This document shows, one piece after another, positions 43,913-51,262 of a stretch of DNA of 64,000 nt. The notes beneath the pieces are model-generated. The model did no database searches and had not been told where the DNA came from. It saw only the letters and a list, made by a program, of their open reading frames with translations. Numbering within the stretch: position 1 is the first letter of the stretch; every line of letters starts with the position of its first letter. A program made the position numbers and the translations under genes. The stretch covers positions 248,001 through 312,000 of the forward strand of contig NZ_JANLGI010000003.1 of the NCBI RefSeq assembly GCF_024655635.1, read 5' to 3'. Origin of the DNA: Allobosea sp. 47.2.35. GTDB taxonomy: Bacteria; Pseudomonadota; Alphaproteobacteria; Rhizobiales; Beijerinckiaceae.

Positions 43913-44677
43913 TCAGAAGGGCAGCAGGATATCCATCACCTGCTGGCCGTAGCGCGGCTGCTGGACATCGGTGATCTGGCCGCGGCCGCCATAGGCGATG
44001 CGGGCCTGGGCGATCTTGGTCGAATCGATGGTGTTGTCGGACTCGATGTCCTCAGGCCGGATCACGCCGGCGACGATCAGCTCGCGGATCTCGAAATTGA
44101 CGCGGATCTCCTGCTTGCCCTCGATCACGAGATTGCCGTTAGGCAGGTTCTGGGTGACGACCGCCGCGACATTGGTGGCCAGCGTCTCGGAACGGTTGAC
44201 CGAGCCCGCGCCCTCGCTGGACGCATCGGAATCCAGCTTCAGGAGCGACGAGGCCTTGGCGCCGTTGGGCAGGTAGGCGTCGAGCTTGTTCTCGAAGCCG
44301 AAGGTATTCTCGGCGCCGAAATCCTCGCCGTTCTTGCGGCTGCGCTTGGTCGTGTTGTTCAGCTGGGCCTTGTCGGTGACCTTGACCTTGACGGTGACGA
44401 GGTCGCCGACATTGCGGGCGCGCTGGTCCTTGAAGAAGGCGCGCGAGCCGGTGCGCCAGAGCGAATTCGGCGCGTAGGAAGCATGCGCTACCTCCGGCAT
44501 CGGCATCTGCACCGGCTTGTAGCCCTTGGCGGCGGTCGGGTCCTCGACCGGCGACAACGTCGGCGCCTGACCGACATTGGCGAGGCGGTCACCGATGCCG
44601 CAGGCGCCGAGAGAGGCGGTCAGCAGCAGAAGCCCGGAGAGCTTGGCGAAACGGTTGGCGTACATGGCTTTTCCCAT
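43913..44677 (-). CDS. flgH: Flagellar L-ring protein FlgH
   Basis: Outer-membrane lipoprotein of up to 254 residues that forms the L-ring around the flagellar rod. The lipobox is LTASLGAC with Cys26. The FlgH core includes SLWRTGSRAFFKDQRARNVGDLVTVKV and NGNLVIEGKQEIRVNFEIREL, with the end VMDILLPF. ATG 44677 is the first start after flgA; the in-frame ATG 44665 gives a more usual signal peptide (MYANRFAKLSG) and has GGGAAA before it, so the true start may be there. It is the last gene of flgF-flgG-flgA-flgH. Confidence 0.93.
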   Translation of the reverse strand: MGKAMYANRFAKLSGLLLLTASLGACGIGDRLANVGQAPTLSPVEDPTAAKGYKPVQMPMPEVAHASYAPNSLWRTGSRAFFKDQRARNVGDLVTVKVKVTDKAQLNNTTKRSRKNGEDFGAENTFGFENKLDAYLPNGAKASSLLKLDSDASSEGAGSVNRSETLATNVAAVVTQNLPNGNLVIEGKQEIRVNFEIRELIVAGVIRPEDIESDNTIDSTKIAQARIAYGGRGQITDVQQPRYGQQVMDILLPF

Positions 44678-44683
44678 GGAACT

Positions 44684-45730
44684 TTACTGGGCGCTGGCGA
44701 CGCGGCCGGCGGTCGACGGCTGGACGGAAACCCGTCCGGCACCGGTGACCTTGCCCTGCAGCACGCGCTTGGACTGGGGATTGGTGACGGAGACGACATC
44801 GCCCATCGCGCCGGCCTCGTTGGCCCGGCCGCGCAGCGTGATCAGGAGACCCGGCGCCTCGTAGACGATCGTGACGAGATCGCCCTTGCCGACGATCTCC
44901 TCGCGCTGGACGTCGCTGCCGCGCAGCGGCACGCCGGCGAGCAGGGCACGGCGCGCGACCTTGTCGATGGCGGCGCGGGCATCGCCGATGATCTCGGAGC
45001 CCTGCCCGTCGCGCGGGCGGCGCTCGACGGTGACGTCGTCCTTGCCGAGCGTCTCGCCGCGGGCGATAAGGCGCTTGGGCACCACGACCTCCATGGTCTC
45101 GACGAGCTGGCCGGAGATGCGCAGCGGCTTCAGCCGCATCGCCGTGCTGCCGGGCACCGCGAGCCGGGCCTGCAGGCGCCGGGAGCGGGCATCGAAGGAG
45201 AGATCGACCACCGCGACGTCGCCGTTGAGCTCGGGCTCGACGGCGACGCTCGGCGCCCCGCCATCGATCGCCAGAGCGAAGATGCGGGCATCGACGCCGA
45301 AGCGCTCCTGCAACCCGGCCTTCACCGCGGCTTCGAGGTCCATCGCCGTGACGCGGCGCGCGGCCCGCGTCACCACGACCTGCGCGAAACCCTGGCTCTG
45401 GATCTCGCTGGCATCGCGGACGATACCGGCCGAGCGGGCAGCCTCGACGATGCGGGCAACCTGGATGGTACCGGTCTCGCCAAGTGCGGGCGCCCGGAAG
45501 GCGGCGGTCGCGGCTGCCTCGCCGGCAAGGCCGGGGATGAGATCGCCGAAGGTGACGAGATCGCGGGCGAGATTGATCTCGGGGCGCAGCTGCAGCTTGG
45601 ACGGCAGCGCTGCCGCAGTCGGAGCCGTGACGGCCGAGGCCATCCCGACCGGCGCGGGCTGGGCCTGCTGTGGCGAGGCGAAAGCGGCGGTGCCGGAGAG
45701 CAGCAGGGCAATCAGGGAGAGGCGGATCAT
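44684..45730 (-). CDS. flgA: Flagellar P-ring assembly protein FlgA
   Basis: Periplasmic chaperone of 348 residues needed to assemble the P-ring. A signal peptide ends near AAFA. The C-terminal two-thirds hold the SAF domain (VPKRLIARGETLGKDDVTVERR, AIDKVARRALLAGVPLRGSDV) and the terminal LQGKVTGAGRVSV. The N-terminal 200 residues are longer than in E. coli FlgA, as common in alphaproteobacteria. ATG 45730 has AGGGGG 9-10 bases upstream; a GTG at 45739 would place that site too close. The gap to flgG is 14 bp. Confidence 0.92.
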   Translation of the reverse strand: MIRLSLIALLLSGTAAFASPQQAQPAPVGMASAVTAPTAAALPSKLQLRPEINLARDLVTFGDLIPGLAGEAAATAAFRAPALGETGTIQVARIVEAARSAGIVRDASEIQSQGFAQVVVTRAARRVTAMDLEAAVKAGLQERFGVDARIFALAIDGGAPSVAVEPELNGDVAVVDLSFDARSRRLQARLAVPGSTAMRLKPLRISGQLVETMEVVVPKRLIARGETLGKDDVTVERRPRDGQGSEIIGDARAAIDKVARRALLAGVPLRGSDVQREEIVGKGDLVTIVYEAPGLLITLRGRANEAGAMGDVVSVTNPQSKRVLQGKVTGAGRVSVQPSTAGRVASAQ

Positions 45731-45744
45731 GATGCTCACCCCCC

Positions 45745-46536
45745 TTAGCCGCGGAACATCTGGGTCGTCGCCGACATCATCTGGTCGGCGGCGGTGATGA
45801 CCTTGGAGTTCATCTCGTAGGCGCGCTGCGCGGCGATCAGGGAGGAGAGCTCCGTCACCGCCTGGACGTTGCCCTCTTCGAGATAGTTCTGCTGCAGCGT
45901 GCCGAAGCCTTCGCCGCCGCCGAAGCCGTCGATCGGCTGACCCGAGGCGGCCGTCTCGACATAGAGGTTGTCGCCGATCGACTCGAGGCCGACCTTGTTG
46001 ACGAAGCGCACGAGCTGGATCTGGCCGAGCTGCTGCGGCGCGGTCTGCCCGGGCACCATCGCCTCGACGATGCCCTGCGCGTTGATGCTGACGCTGGAGG
46101 CATTGTTCGGCACGGTGATGCCGGGCTCGACCTGATAACCGTCGCGGGTGACGATCTGGCCCTGAGAGTCGAGGTCGAAGGAGCCGTCACGGCTATAGGT
46201 GGTGCGGCCATCCGGCATGCGAACCCGGAAGAAGCCTTCGCCGCGGATCGCGAGGTCGTAGGGCTTCTCGGTCGGGGTGATGTTGCCCTGGGTCATGACG
46301 CGGCCGGTCGAGACCGTCTTGACGCCGGAGCCGATGAAGGTGCCGGCAGGCGCCTGCGTGTTCTGGTCGGAGGTGGCCGAGCCGGCGCGCCGGAAATGTT
46401 CGTAGAGCAGATCCTGGAAGTGGATCTGCTGGCGCTTGTAGCCGGTGGTCCGGACGTTCGCGATGTTGTTGGAGATGACCTGGACGTTCATCTCCTGGGC
46501 CATCATGCCGGTCGCGGCTGTCTGCATGGCGCGCAT
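45745..46536 (-). CDS. flgG: Flagellar distal rod protein FlgG
   Basis: Distal rod subunit of 263 residues, exported by the flagellar type III system. N-terminal SNNIANVRTTGYKRQQIHFQDLLYE and C-terminal VQAVTELSSLIAAQRAYEMNSKVITAADQM are the paired helices of the axial family; QAPAGTFIGSGVKT is specific to FlgG. The length equals that of other FlgG proteins. AAGGGAG precedes the ATG. It is followed by flgA after 14 bp. Confidence 0.96.
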   Translation of the reverse strand: MRAMQTAATGMMAQEMNVQVISNNIANVRTTGYKRQQIHFQDLLYEHFRRAGSATSDQNTQAPAGTFIGSGVKTVSTGRVMTQGNITPTEKPYDLAIRGEGFFRVRMPDGRTTYSRDGSFDLDSQGQIVTRDGYQVEPGITVPNNASSVSINAQGIVEAMVPGQTAPQQLGQIQLVRFVNKVGLESIGDNLYVETAASGQPIDGFGGGEGFGTLQQNYLEEGNVQAVTELSSLIAAQRAYEMNSKVITAADQMMSATTQMFRG

Positions 46537-46557
46537 GGTGCGTGCTCCCTTCCGCTA

Positions 46558-47301
46558 TCAGGCTTGCTGGTCGGCCAGGCGCGAGATCGCCCGGCTGCGC
46601 AGTTCATCGGATTTGTTGATCATGTTGGCGATGCTCTGGTAGGTGCGCTGCACCTCCATCAGGCGGGTCAGTTCGACCACGGCCTTGACGTTGGAGCGCT
46701 CGATCGCAGCGGGTTCCAGCCGCGCTTCCGGGCCGGCCGGCTGGGCAGCGACCGTGGACGAGAACAGGTTCGTGCCTTCGTTTGCCAGCGTCGCCGGATC
46801 GGCGAAGCGGACCTGGCGCAGCTTGCCGCGCGTGCCCTGGTCGCTGCTCACGGTGCCGTCGGCGGCGATGCGCATGGAATGTTCGCTGGAACCGAAGGCG
46901 ATCGGCCCGGCCTCGCCCATCACCGGCAGGCCAGTCTGGGTCACGAGCCGGCCCTGCCGGTCGATATTGAGGGAGCCGGCGCGGGTATAGCGCTCGCCGT
47001 TCGGTGTCTGCACGACGAGGTAGTTGTCGCCCTTCAGCGCCACGTCGAGCGGGTTGCCCGTCATCTCGATCGTGCCCTGCGACAGGTCGAGCGGCGTGCC
47101 CTTGTCGATGACATAGGACAGCGGCCGGTCTGCCGGCTTGAAGGCATCGGCCTTCGCGCCAGGCATGAGGAACTCGTTGAAGCGCGCGCTGCGCGCCTTG
47201 AATCCATTGGTGCCGACATTCGCCATGTTGTTGGCGATGACGTCCAGCTCGCGCGCCAGAGCCACCTGACGCGACAGGCCGATGAGAAGCGCGTTCTCCA
47301 C
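46558..47301 (-). CDS. flgF: Flagellar proximal rod protein FlgF
   Basis: Proximal rod subunit of 247 residues. The start is GTG at 47301 (first codons Met-Glu-Asn-Ala), with GGGAG 9 bases upstream. Axial-family motifs are VIANNMANVGTNGFKA at the N-terminus and VVELTRLMEVQRTYQSIANMINKSDELR at the C-terminus; the middle carries GYTRAGSLNIDRQG-type sequence (RYTRAGSLNIDRQGRL). First gene of the leftward rod/ring operon, served by the sigma-54-type promoter at 47372-47387, which would give a leader of about 60 bases. Confidence 0.94.
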   Translation of the reverse strand: MENALLIGLSRQVALARELDVIANNMANVGTNGFKARSARFNEFLMPGAKADAFKPADRPLSYVIDKGTPLDLSQGTIEMTGNPLDVALKGDNYLVVQTPNGERYTRAGSLNIDRQGRLVTQTGLPVMGEAGPIAFGSSEHSMRIAADGTVSSDQGTRGKLRQVRFADPATLANEGTNLFSSTVAAQPAGPEARLEPAAIERSNVKAVVELTRLMEVQRTYQSIANMINKSDELRSRAISRLADQQA

Positions 47302-47371
47302 GGCTAAGGCTCCCGATCATGTCCCGCGGCAACCTCGACGCTCCCCAGCGCAGTCGCCACGGCCCAGTACC

Positions 47372-47387
47372 GGCAAGCGTCGTGCCA
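47372..47387 (-). promoter_or_regulatory. Sigma-54 (-24/-12) promoter of flgF
   Basis: On the minus strand TGGCACGACGCTTGCC fits the sigma-54 consensus TGGCACG-N4-TTGCW at all but the last position, with the invariant GG and GC ten bases apart. Transcription should start near 47362, about 60 bases upstream of flgF. Confidence 0.75.
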
Positions 47388-47403
47388 GCATGGTTAATCC
47401 AGA

Positions 47404-47416
47404 CAAGATATTGATA
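47404..47416. promoter_or_regulatory. IHF-type binding site
   Basis: CAAGATATTGATA matches the reverse-complement IHF consensus YAA-N4-TTGATW at every defined position. It lies between the sigma-54 promoter and the ftr-like sites, where a bend would help an enhancer-bound activator reach the polymerase. An overlapping palindrome, ATATTG-TT-CAATAT (47414-47427), is adjacent. Confidence 0.55.
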
Positions 47417-47445
47417 TTGTTCAATATACATATGAAGGCGCCCCC

Positions 47446-47460
47446 TGCCGCACCCCGGCA
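47446..47460. promoter_or_regulatory. ftr-like enhancer site 1 (TGCCG-N5-CGGCA)
   Basis: Perfect 5-bp inverted repeat around CACCC. Resembles in half-site composition the ftr elements bound by the Caulobacter activator FlbD. It lies about 60-85 bp upstream of the sigma-54 promoter. Confidence 0.45.
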
Positions 47461-47487
47461 CAAGCTGCTGGAGCGGCAAGAAACGCC

Positions 47488-47502
47488 CGGCAAATTCTGC
47501 CG
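47488..47502. promoter_or_regulatory. ftr-like enhancer site 2 (CGGCA-N5-TGCCG)
   Basis: CCCGGCAAA at 47486-47494 followed by TGCCG forms a palindrome with the same arms as site 1 in the opposite order. It ends 3 bp before the CtrA box, so an FlbD-type protein here could also repress fliL. Confidence 0.5.
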
Positions 47503-47505
47503 CCC

Positions 47506-47521
47506 TTAACGACGCGTTAAC
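47506..47521 (+). promoter_or_regulatory. CtrA box upstream of fliL
   Basis: TTAA-CGACGCG-TTAAC, a perfect match to the CtrA full site TTAA-N7-TTAAC. It lies 67 bp upstream of the fliL start, compatible with a CtrA-activated promoter in which the box overlaps the -35 region. Confidence 0.75.
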
Positions 47522-47587
47522 CGTAATTGGGGAAGGTGGCTCAAGGGGCGGCAGAACGCGGCCCGACGGCCCGGGGCGCGTGACGAC

Positions 47588-48091
47588 ATGGCGAAGAAAG
47601 CCAAGAAGGAAGAGGAAGGCGCTGCCGGCGAAGAGGCGCCGAAGAGCAAGAAGAAGCTCTTCATCATCATCGGCGGCGTCGTGCTGCTGGCGGCGGCCGG
47701 CGGTGGCGGCTGGTTCTTCCTGAAGAAGCCCTCGCCCGAGCAGGTCGCGGCCGCCGAAGCCGCGGCCAAGGCCAAGAACCCCATCGCCTTCCTCGACATG
47801 AAGGACATGATGATCAGCATGTCCAGCAGCGGCCAGCAGGACCGCCAGCCGGTCATGAAGATCAAGGTGGTGCTGGAAATCGCCGATGCGAAGGCGGCCG
47901 ATCAGGTCAAGCCGCTGCTGCCGCGCATCGAGGATGCCTTCCAGGTCTTCATGCGCGAACTGCGCCCCTCCGATCTCGAAGGCTCGGCCGGCATGTACCG
48001 TCTGAAGGAAGAGCTGCTGCGCCGCGTCAACCTGACCGTCTATCCGGCCAAGGTTGACGCCGTGCTGTTCAAGGAACTGCTGGTGCAGTGA
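47588..48091 (+). CDS. fliL: Flagellar basal-body protein FliL
   Basis: A 167-residue single-pass membrane protein that surrounds the stator and supports torque. A Lys/Glu-rich cytosolic head (residues 1-22) is followed by the helix LFIIIGGVVLLAAAGGGGWFFL and a periplasmic SPFH-like FliL domain (QPVMKIKVVLEIADAKAADQV, then GSAGMYRLKEELLRRVNLTVYP). The length is normal. It opens the rightward operon fliL-fliM-DUF6468-motE behind the CtrA box, as in the Caulobacter fliLM unit. Confidence 0.92.
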   Translation: MAKKAKKEEEGAAGEEAPKSKKKLFIIIGGVVLLAAAGGGGWFFLKKPSPEQVAAAEAAAKAKNPIAFLDMKDMMISMSSSGQQDRQPVMKIKVVLEIADAKAADQVKPLLPRIEDAFQVFMRELRPSDLEGSAGMYRLKEELLRRVNLTVYPAKVDAVLFKELLVQ

Positions 48092-48133
48092 GCCGGATTC
48101 CGGCCCTGACCGCACCGAGATGATGGCGGAACG

Positions 48134-49261
48134 ATGAGCACCGAGCGCGACAAGAACACGCCGAGCGACGAGCCGCTGACCCCGGAAGGGATGGCGGCCG
48201 GCTGGGCTACGATGCCCGACATCATCGAGGAGGATGGCGAACAGGAAGGCGGCACCGACCGCCTGATGTCGCAGGAAGAAATCGACACGATGCTCGGTTT
48301 CTCCAGCGGCGACGACAGCGCGTCCCGCAACGGCATCCAGGCGATCGTCGATTCCGGCTCGGTCGCCTACGAGCGTCTGCCGATGCTCGAGATCATCTTC
48401 GAGCGTCTGGTGCGCCTACTGTCGACGAGCCTGCGCAACTTCTTCACGGACAATGTCGAGGTCACGCTGGAGAGCATCCGCTCGGTCCGCTTCGGCGATT
48501 ACATCAACTCGATCTCGCAGCCGGCCTTGCTCTCGGTCTTCAAGGCCGAGGAATGGGACAATTTCGGCCTCATCACCATCGAGTCCGCGCTGATCTACTC
48601 CGTCCTCGACGCCATGTTCGGCGGCAAGCGCGGCCAGCCGGCGCCACGCATCGACGGCCGCCCCTTTACCTCCATCGAGATCCGGATGGTCCGGCGCGTC
48701 ATCGAGCTCGTGCTGAGCGATGCCGAGGCCGCCTTCAAGCCGCTCTCGCCGGTGCGCTTCAATGTCGACCGCGTCGAATCCAATCCGCGCTTCGTCTCGA
48801 TTTCCCGCCCCGCCAATGCCGCGATCCGCGTCGAGCTCAAGTTCGACATGGAAGGCCGCGGCGGCGCGCTGCACCTGCTGCTGCCCTACGCCACGATCGA
48901 GCCGATCCGTGAATTGCTGCTCGAAAGCTTCATGGGTGAGAAGCTCGGCCGCGATCCGACCTGGGAGAACCATCTCGCGACAGAGGTCTGGCAGGCCGAT
49001 GTCGACGTCACCTGCGTGCTGCACGAGACACAACTGCCGCTGAAGCGCGTCATGAAGCTGGAGATCGGCGACACCCTGATGTTCGACGCTCGCCCGGACT
49101 CCACCGTCTCGCTGCGTTGCGGCGACTTCATCGTCACCGAGGGCCGGATCGGCCGGGTCGACGACAAGATCGCCGTGCAGGTCGTCAGCCCCTTGCGTCG
49201 CTCCAAAACCACCATCGCTGCCTTCGACAGCCTCGCCAGCCATCTCGGCGCCACCGCCTGA
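48134..49261 (+). CDS. fliM: Flagellar motor switch protein FliM
   Basis: C-ring component of 375 residues. The conserved SQEEIDTMLG motif that usually starts FliM (CheY-binding) occurs at residues 46-55, after a 45-residue acidic extension. The middle domain includes LPMLEIIFERLVRLLSTSLRNF and NAEG-like contacts, and the C-terminal SpoA domain begins near LPLKRVMKLEIGDTL. ATG 48134 has GGCGGA upstream; the internal ATG at residue 45 (48266) would give a conventional N-terminus but has no clear ribosome site. It follows fliL by 42 bp and precedes the DUF6468 gene by 9 bp. Confidence 0.92.
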   Translation: MSTERDKNTPSDEPLTPEGMAAGWATMPDIIEEDGEQEGGTDRLMSQEEIDTMLGFSSGDDSASRNGIQAIVDSGSVAYERLPMLEIIFERLVRLLSTSLRNFFTDNVEVTLESIRSVRFGDYINSISQPALLSVFKAEEWDNFGLITIESALIYSVLDAMFGGKRGQPAPRIDGRPFTSIEIRMVRRVIELVLSDAEAAFKPLSPVRFNVDRVESNPRFVSISRPANAAIRVELKFDMEGRGGALHLLLPYATIEPIRELLLESFMGEKLGRDPTWENHLATEVWQADVDVTCVLHETQLPLKRVMKLEIGDTLMFDARPDSTVSLRCGDFIVTEGRIGRVDDKIAVQVVSPLRRSKTTIAAFDSLASHLGATA

Positions 49262-49270
49262 AGAGGACAT

Positions 49271-49726
49271 ATGACGATCAACCTCATCGCCGACGTGCTT
49301 GTTGCCTCGCTTCTCGTCGCCACCATCATCACCTGCTTCATCCTGACCAAGCGCATCGAGCGCCTGAAGGCGGACGAGGCCGGCATGCGCCAGACCGTCG
49401 GCGCGCTGATCACCGCGACCGATAACGCCGAGCGCGCCATTGCCGGCCTCAAGTCGACGCTGGGCGATTGCGACCGCACCCTGGAGGAGCGCCTGCGCAC
49501 CGCCGAGCGTTACGCCGCCGATCTCGCCGCCCAGGTCGAGGCCGGCCAGGCGGTGATGGAGCGTATCGGTCAGATCGTCAGCGCCGCGACCCTGGTCGGC
49601 GCCAAGGAAGCCCCGGTCGAGGCCCCTGCCATGCCAGCCCCCGTCTCGCGCCTTGAGAGCGCGGCTCAATCGGCCGCCGCCATCCGCGCGCGCGCCGCCC
49701 GTCGCCTCGAGGAACAGGCTGCGTGA
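49271..49726 (+). CDS. Flagellar-operon membrane/coiled-coil protein (DUF6468-like)
   Basis: A 151-residue protein: one N-terminal membrane helix (residues 6-25, IADVLVASLLVATIITCFIL), then a long amphipathic coiled coil (residues about 28-105, with heptads such as LKSTLGDCDRTLEERLRTAERYA) and an Ala-rich tail. Proteins like this sit beside fliM in Hyphomicrobiales and correspond, as I recall, to DUF6468; the PflI flagellar-positioning protein of Caulobacter has a similar look. Its stop overlaps the motE GTG by 4 bases. A role in motor or flagellar placement is inferred from operon position. Confidence 0.75.
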   Translation: MTINLIADVLVASLLVATIITCFILTKRIERLKADEAGMRQTVGALITATDNAERAIAGLKSTLGDCDRTLEERLRTAERYAADLAAQVEAGQAVMERIGQIVSAATLVGAKEAPVEAPAMPAPVSRLESAAQSAAAIRARAARRLEEQAA

Positions 49727-50508
49727 TCGAACGGCCCCGCCTCCTGCCGGCAGTGATTCTCGGCGCCATGGGTCTCCTGGCGCTGAAGCTGCTTGCCTGG
49801 ACGGCGGAGCCGATCCCCGGCCACATCCCGGCCTCCCTGCCGCTGATGGCGCAGGCGCCTGCCGGCAAGAACATCGCGCGCGCCGTCTTCGATCCGGAAA
49901 CGACCGGCTCCGTGCCTGCTCCTGATCCGAAGAAGGAACAGGAGAAGAAGGAGGCCGAGGCCAAGGCCGAAGCCGCCCGCGCCGCCAATCCCAACAACAA
50001 GGCCGGCATCATCAACGGCACGGCCCAGCCGGTCTCCCCCGCCGAGAAGGCGATCCTGGAACGCCTCGGCGAGCGGCGCGAGGAGCTGGAAGGCCGGATG
50101 CGCGAGCTGGAAATGCGCGAGCGCCTGCTGAACTCCGCCGAGAAGAAGCTCGACGGTCGCGTCGGCGATCTCAAGGCGCTTGAGGAGAAGGCCGGCGGCC
50201 AGGGCGCCGCCAAGGTTGCCGTCGAGGAAGCCAAGGCGATCAAGAACCTTGTCATCATGTACGAAGCGATGAAGCCGAAGGACGCTGCGCGCGTCTTCGA
50301 CCGCCTCGGCCTCGACGTGCTGGTGCCGGTCGTCCAGCAGATGAACCCGCGCAAGATGTCGGAAGTTCTGGCGGCGATGGCGCCCGACCGCGCCGAGAAG
50401 CTCACCGTCGCTCTGGCGACCAGTGGACGCGGTGCAACCATCGAGCGCGTGACGAACGAAGCCCCCCTGCCCGGCAACGAACTCCCGGCGATCGCGCCGC
50501 AGCGCTGA
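49723..50508 (+). CDS. motE: MotE-family flagellar motor chaperone
   Basis: A 261-residue protein with a signal-anchor at residues 8-27. Next come a Lys/Glu/Ala-rich low-complexity linker (residues about 65-95), a coiled coil (about 105-165) and a compact MgtE-N-like domain at residues 170-235 (IKNLVIMYEAMKPKDAARVFDRLGLDVLVPVVQQMNPRK has this form). In Sinorhizobium MotE is the periplasmic chaperone of the motor protein MotC. The start GTG overlaps the previous stop. An 8-bp hairpin (GCGCTGAG/CTCAGCGC, 50502-50527) spans this stop and that of the convergent gene. MotC itself is not in the window. Confidence 0.82.
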   Translation: MIERPRLLPAVILGAMGLLALKLLAWTAEPIPGHIPASLPLMAQAPAGKNIARAVFDPETTGSVPAPDPKKEQEKKEAEAKAEAARAANPNNKAGIINGTAQPVSPAEKAILERLGERREELEGRMRELEMRERLLNSAEKKLDGRVGDLKALEEKAGGQGAAKVAVEEAKAIKNLVIMYEAMKPKDAARVFDRLGLDVLVPVVQQMNPRKMSEVLAAMAPDRAEKLTVALATSGRGATIERVTNEAPLPGNELPAIAPQR

Positions 50509-50520
50509 GCCGGCCGCGCC

Positions 50521-51060
50521 TCAGCGCGCCTTGATCCGGGCGATTGCGAATTCCAGCTTCGGCACCGTTTCGGCTGGCGGTGCATCGTCAGGGAGATGGC
50601 GCGCGACCTTCGCCATGAGCTGGTCGAAGCCGTTGTCATAGGGCGAGAACCGGATGCGGGGGCCGCCGAAGCCGGAAATCCAGTAGTAGCCCGACAGCTC
50701 CACTCCAAGATACGACAGCTCGTTCCATGACAGGCGCCGCTCCTGCAGGAACATCGTCCGGCGCTCGACCCGCTCGCCGTTCCAGCGCACGCGCTCGATG
50801 ATGATGTGAAGCGCCAGTACCAGCGTTACCAGCACGAATAAGGCAGCGATCGGAGCAGGCACCTTGCCTGCCGCTGCGACGAGGGTCCCGACGGCAGACA
50901 CAACCACACCGCAGACCATGCCCAGCCAGGAAAAGGGTCCCGGCGTCAGATAGCTCCAGTCGCCGCTATGCTGGGCGCGTCGCCGCTGGAAACAAGTGCA
51001 GAGCGCGACCATCATCATGAAGGCCGGAACGAAGAGCGCGATCTGGCTCAAGGTCGACAT
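50521..51060 (-). CDS. Membrane protein with C-terminal PH-like region, function unknown
   Basis: A 179-residue protein with three hydrophobic segments (residues 5-23, 44-66 and 68-88) and a C-terminal soluble stretch (ERRTMFLQERRLSWNELSYLGVELSGYYWISGFGG) that looks like a small PH-like beta domain as found in many unnamed bacterial membrane proteins. The start ATG 51060 is the only sensible one. It converges on motE and is divergent from the large AMIN/TPR gene. I cannot assign a family with confidence, and a flagellar link is only positional. Confidence 0.6.
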   Translation of the reverse strand: MSTLSQIALFVPAFMMMVALCTCFQRRRAQHSGDWSYLTPGPFSWLGMVCGVVVSAVGTLVAAAGKVPAPIAALFVLVTLVLALHIIIERVRWNGERVERRTMFLQERRLSWNELSYLGVELSGYYWISGFGGPRIRFSPYDNGFDQLMAKVARHLPDDAPPAETVPKLEFAIARIKAR

Positions 51061-51190
51061 GCGGCCTCATCGGCAACGGATGCAGCCGGAGAAGCCTAGC
51101 CGATGCCGCGGATACCGACAAAAGCGACCCGGAATGATGGCAAACAAACCCTGTTCTCCGTCCGCCGGTGCTGGCCTCGGAAGCGTCGCG

Positions 51191-51205
51191 TTAACACCGC
51201 ATTAT
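51191..51205 (+). promoter_or_regulatory. Degenerate CtrA-like site upstream of the AMIN/TPR gene
   Basis: TTAA-CACCGCA-TTAT departs from the CtrA consensus TTAA-N7-TTAA in one of eight positions and is followed by G where C is preferred. It lies 72 bp before the preferred start at 51263, the same spacing as the perfect box before fliL. Confidence 0.35.
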
Positions 51206-51262
51206 GGTTGACGCGCTAGCGTGCCGAAGGGCCGCTGCGATCTCCGGACGCGGCGAGGTCCA

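Larger units (their letters stand above)
47302..47587. promoter_or_regulatory. Divergent flagellar control region between flgF and fliL
   Basis: 286 bp holding, left to right, a minus-strand sigma-54 promoter (47372-47387), an IHF-type site (47404-47416), two ftr-like palindromes (47446-47460 and 47488-47502) and a CtrA box (47506-47521). The individual sites are listed separately. The AT-rich pocket around 47395-47435 stands out from the surrounding high-GC DNA and suits DNA bending. Confidence 0.65.

Noticed and set aside
50502..50527. Hairpin across the motE stop codon as a terminator
   Set aside because: An 8-bp stem with no T-run on either side; it may be incidental to two stop codons in GC-rich sequence.
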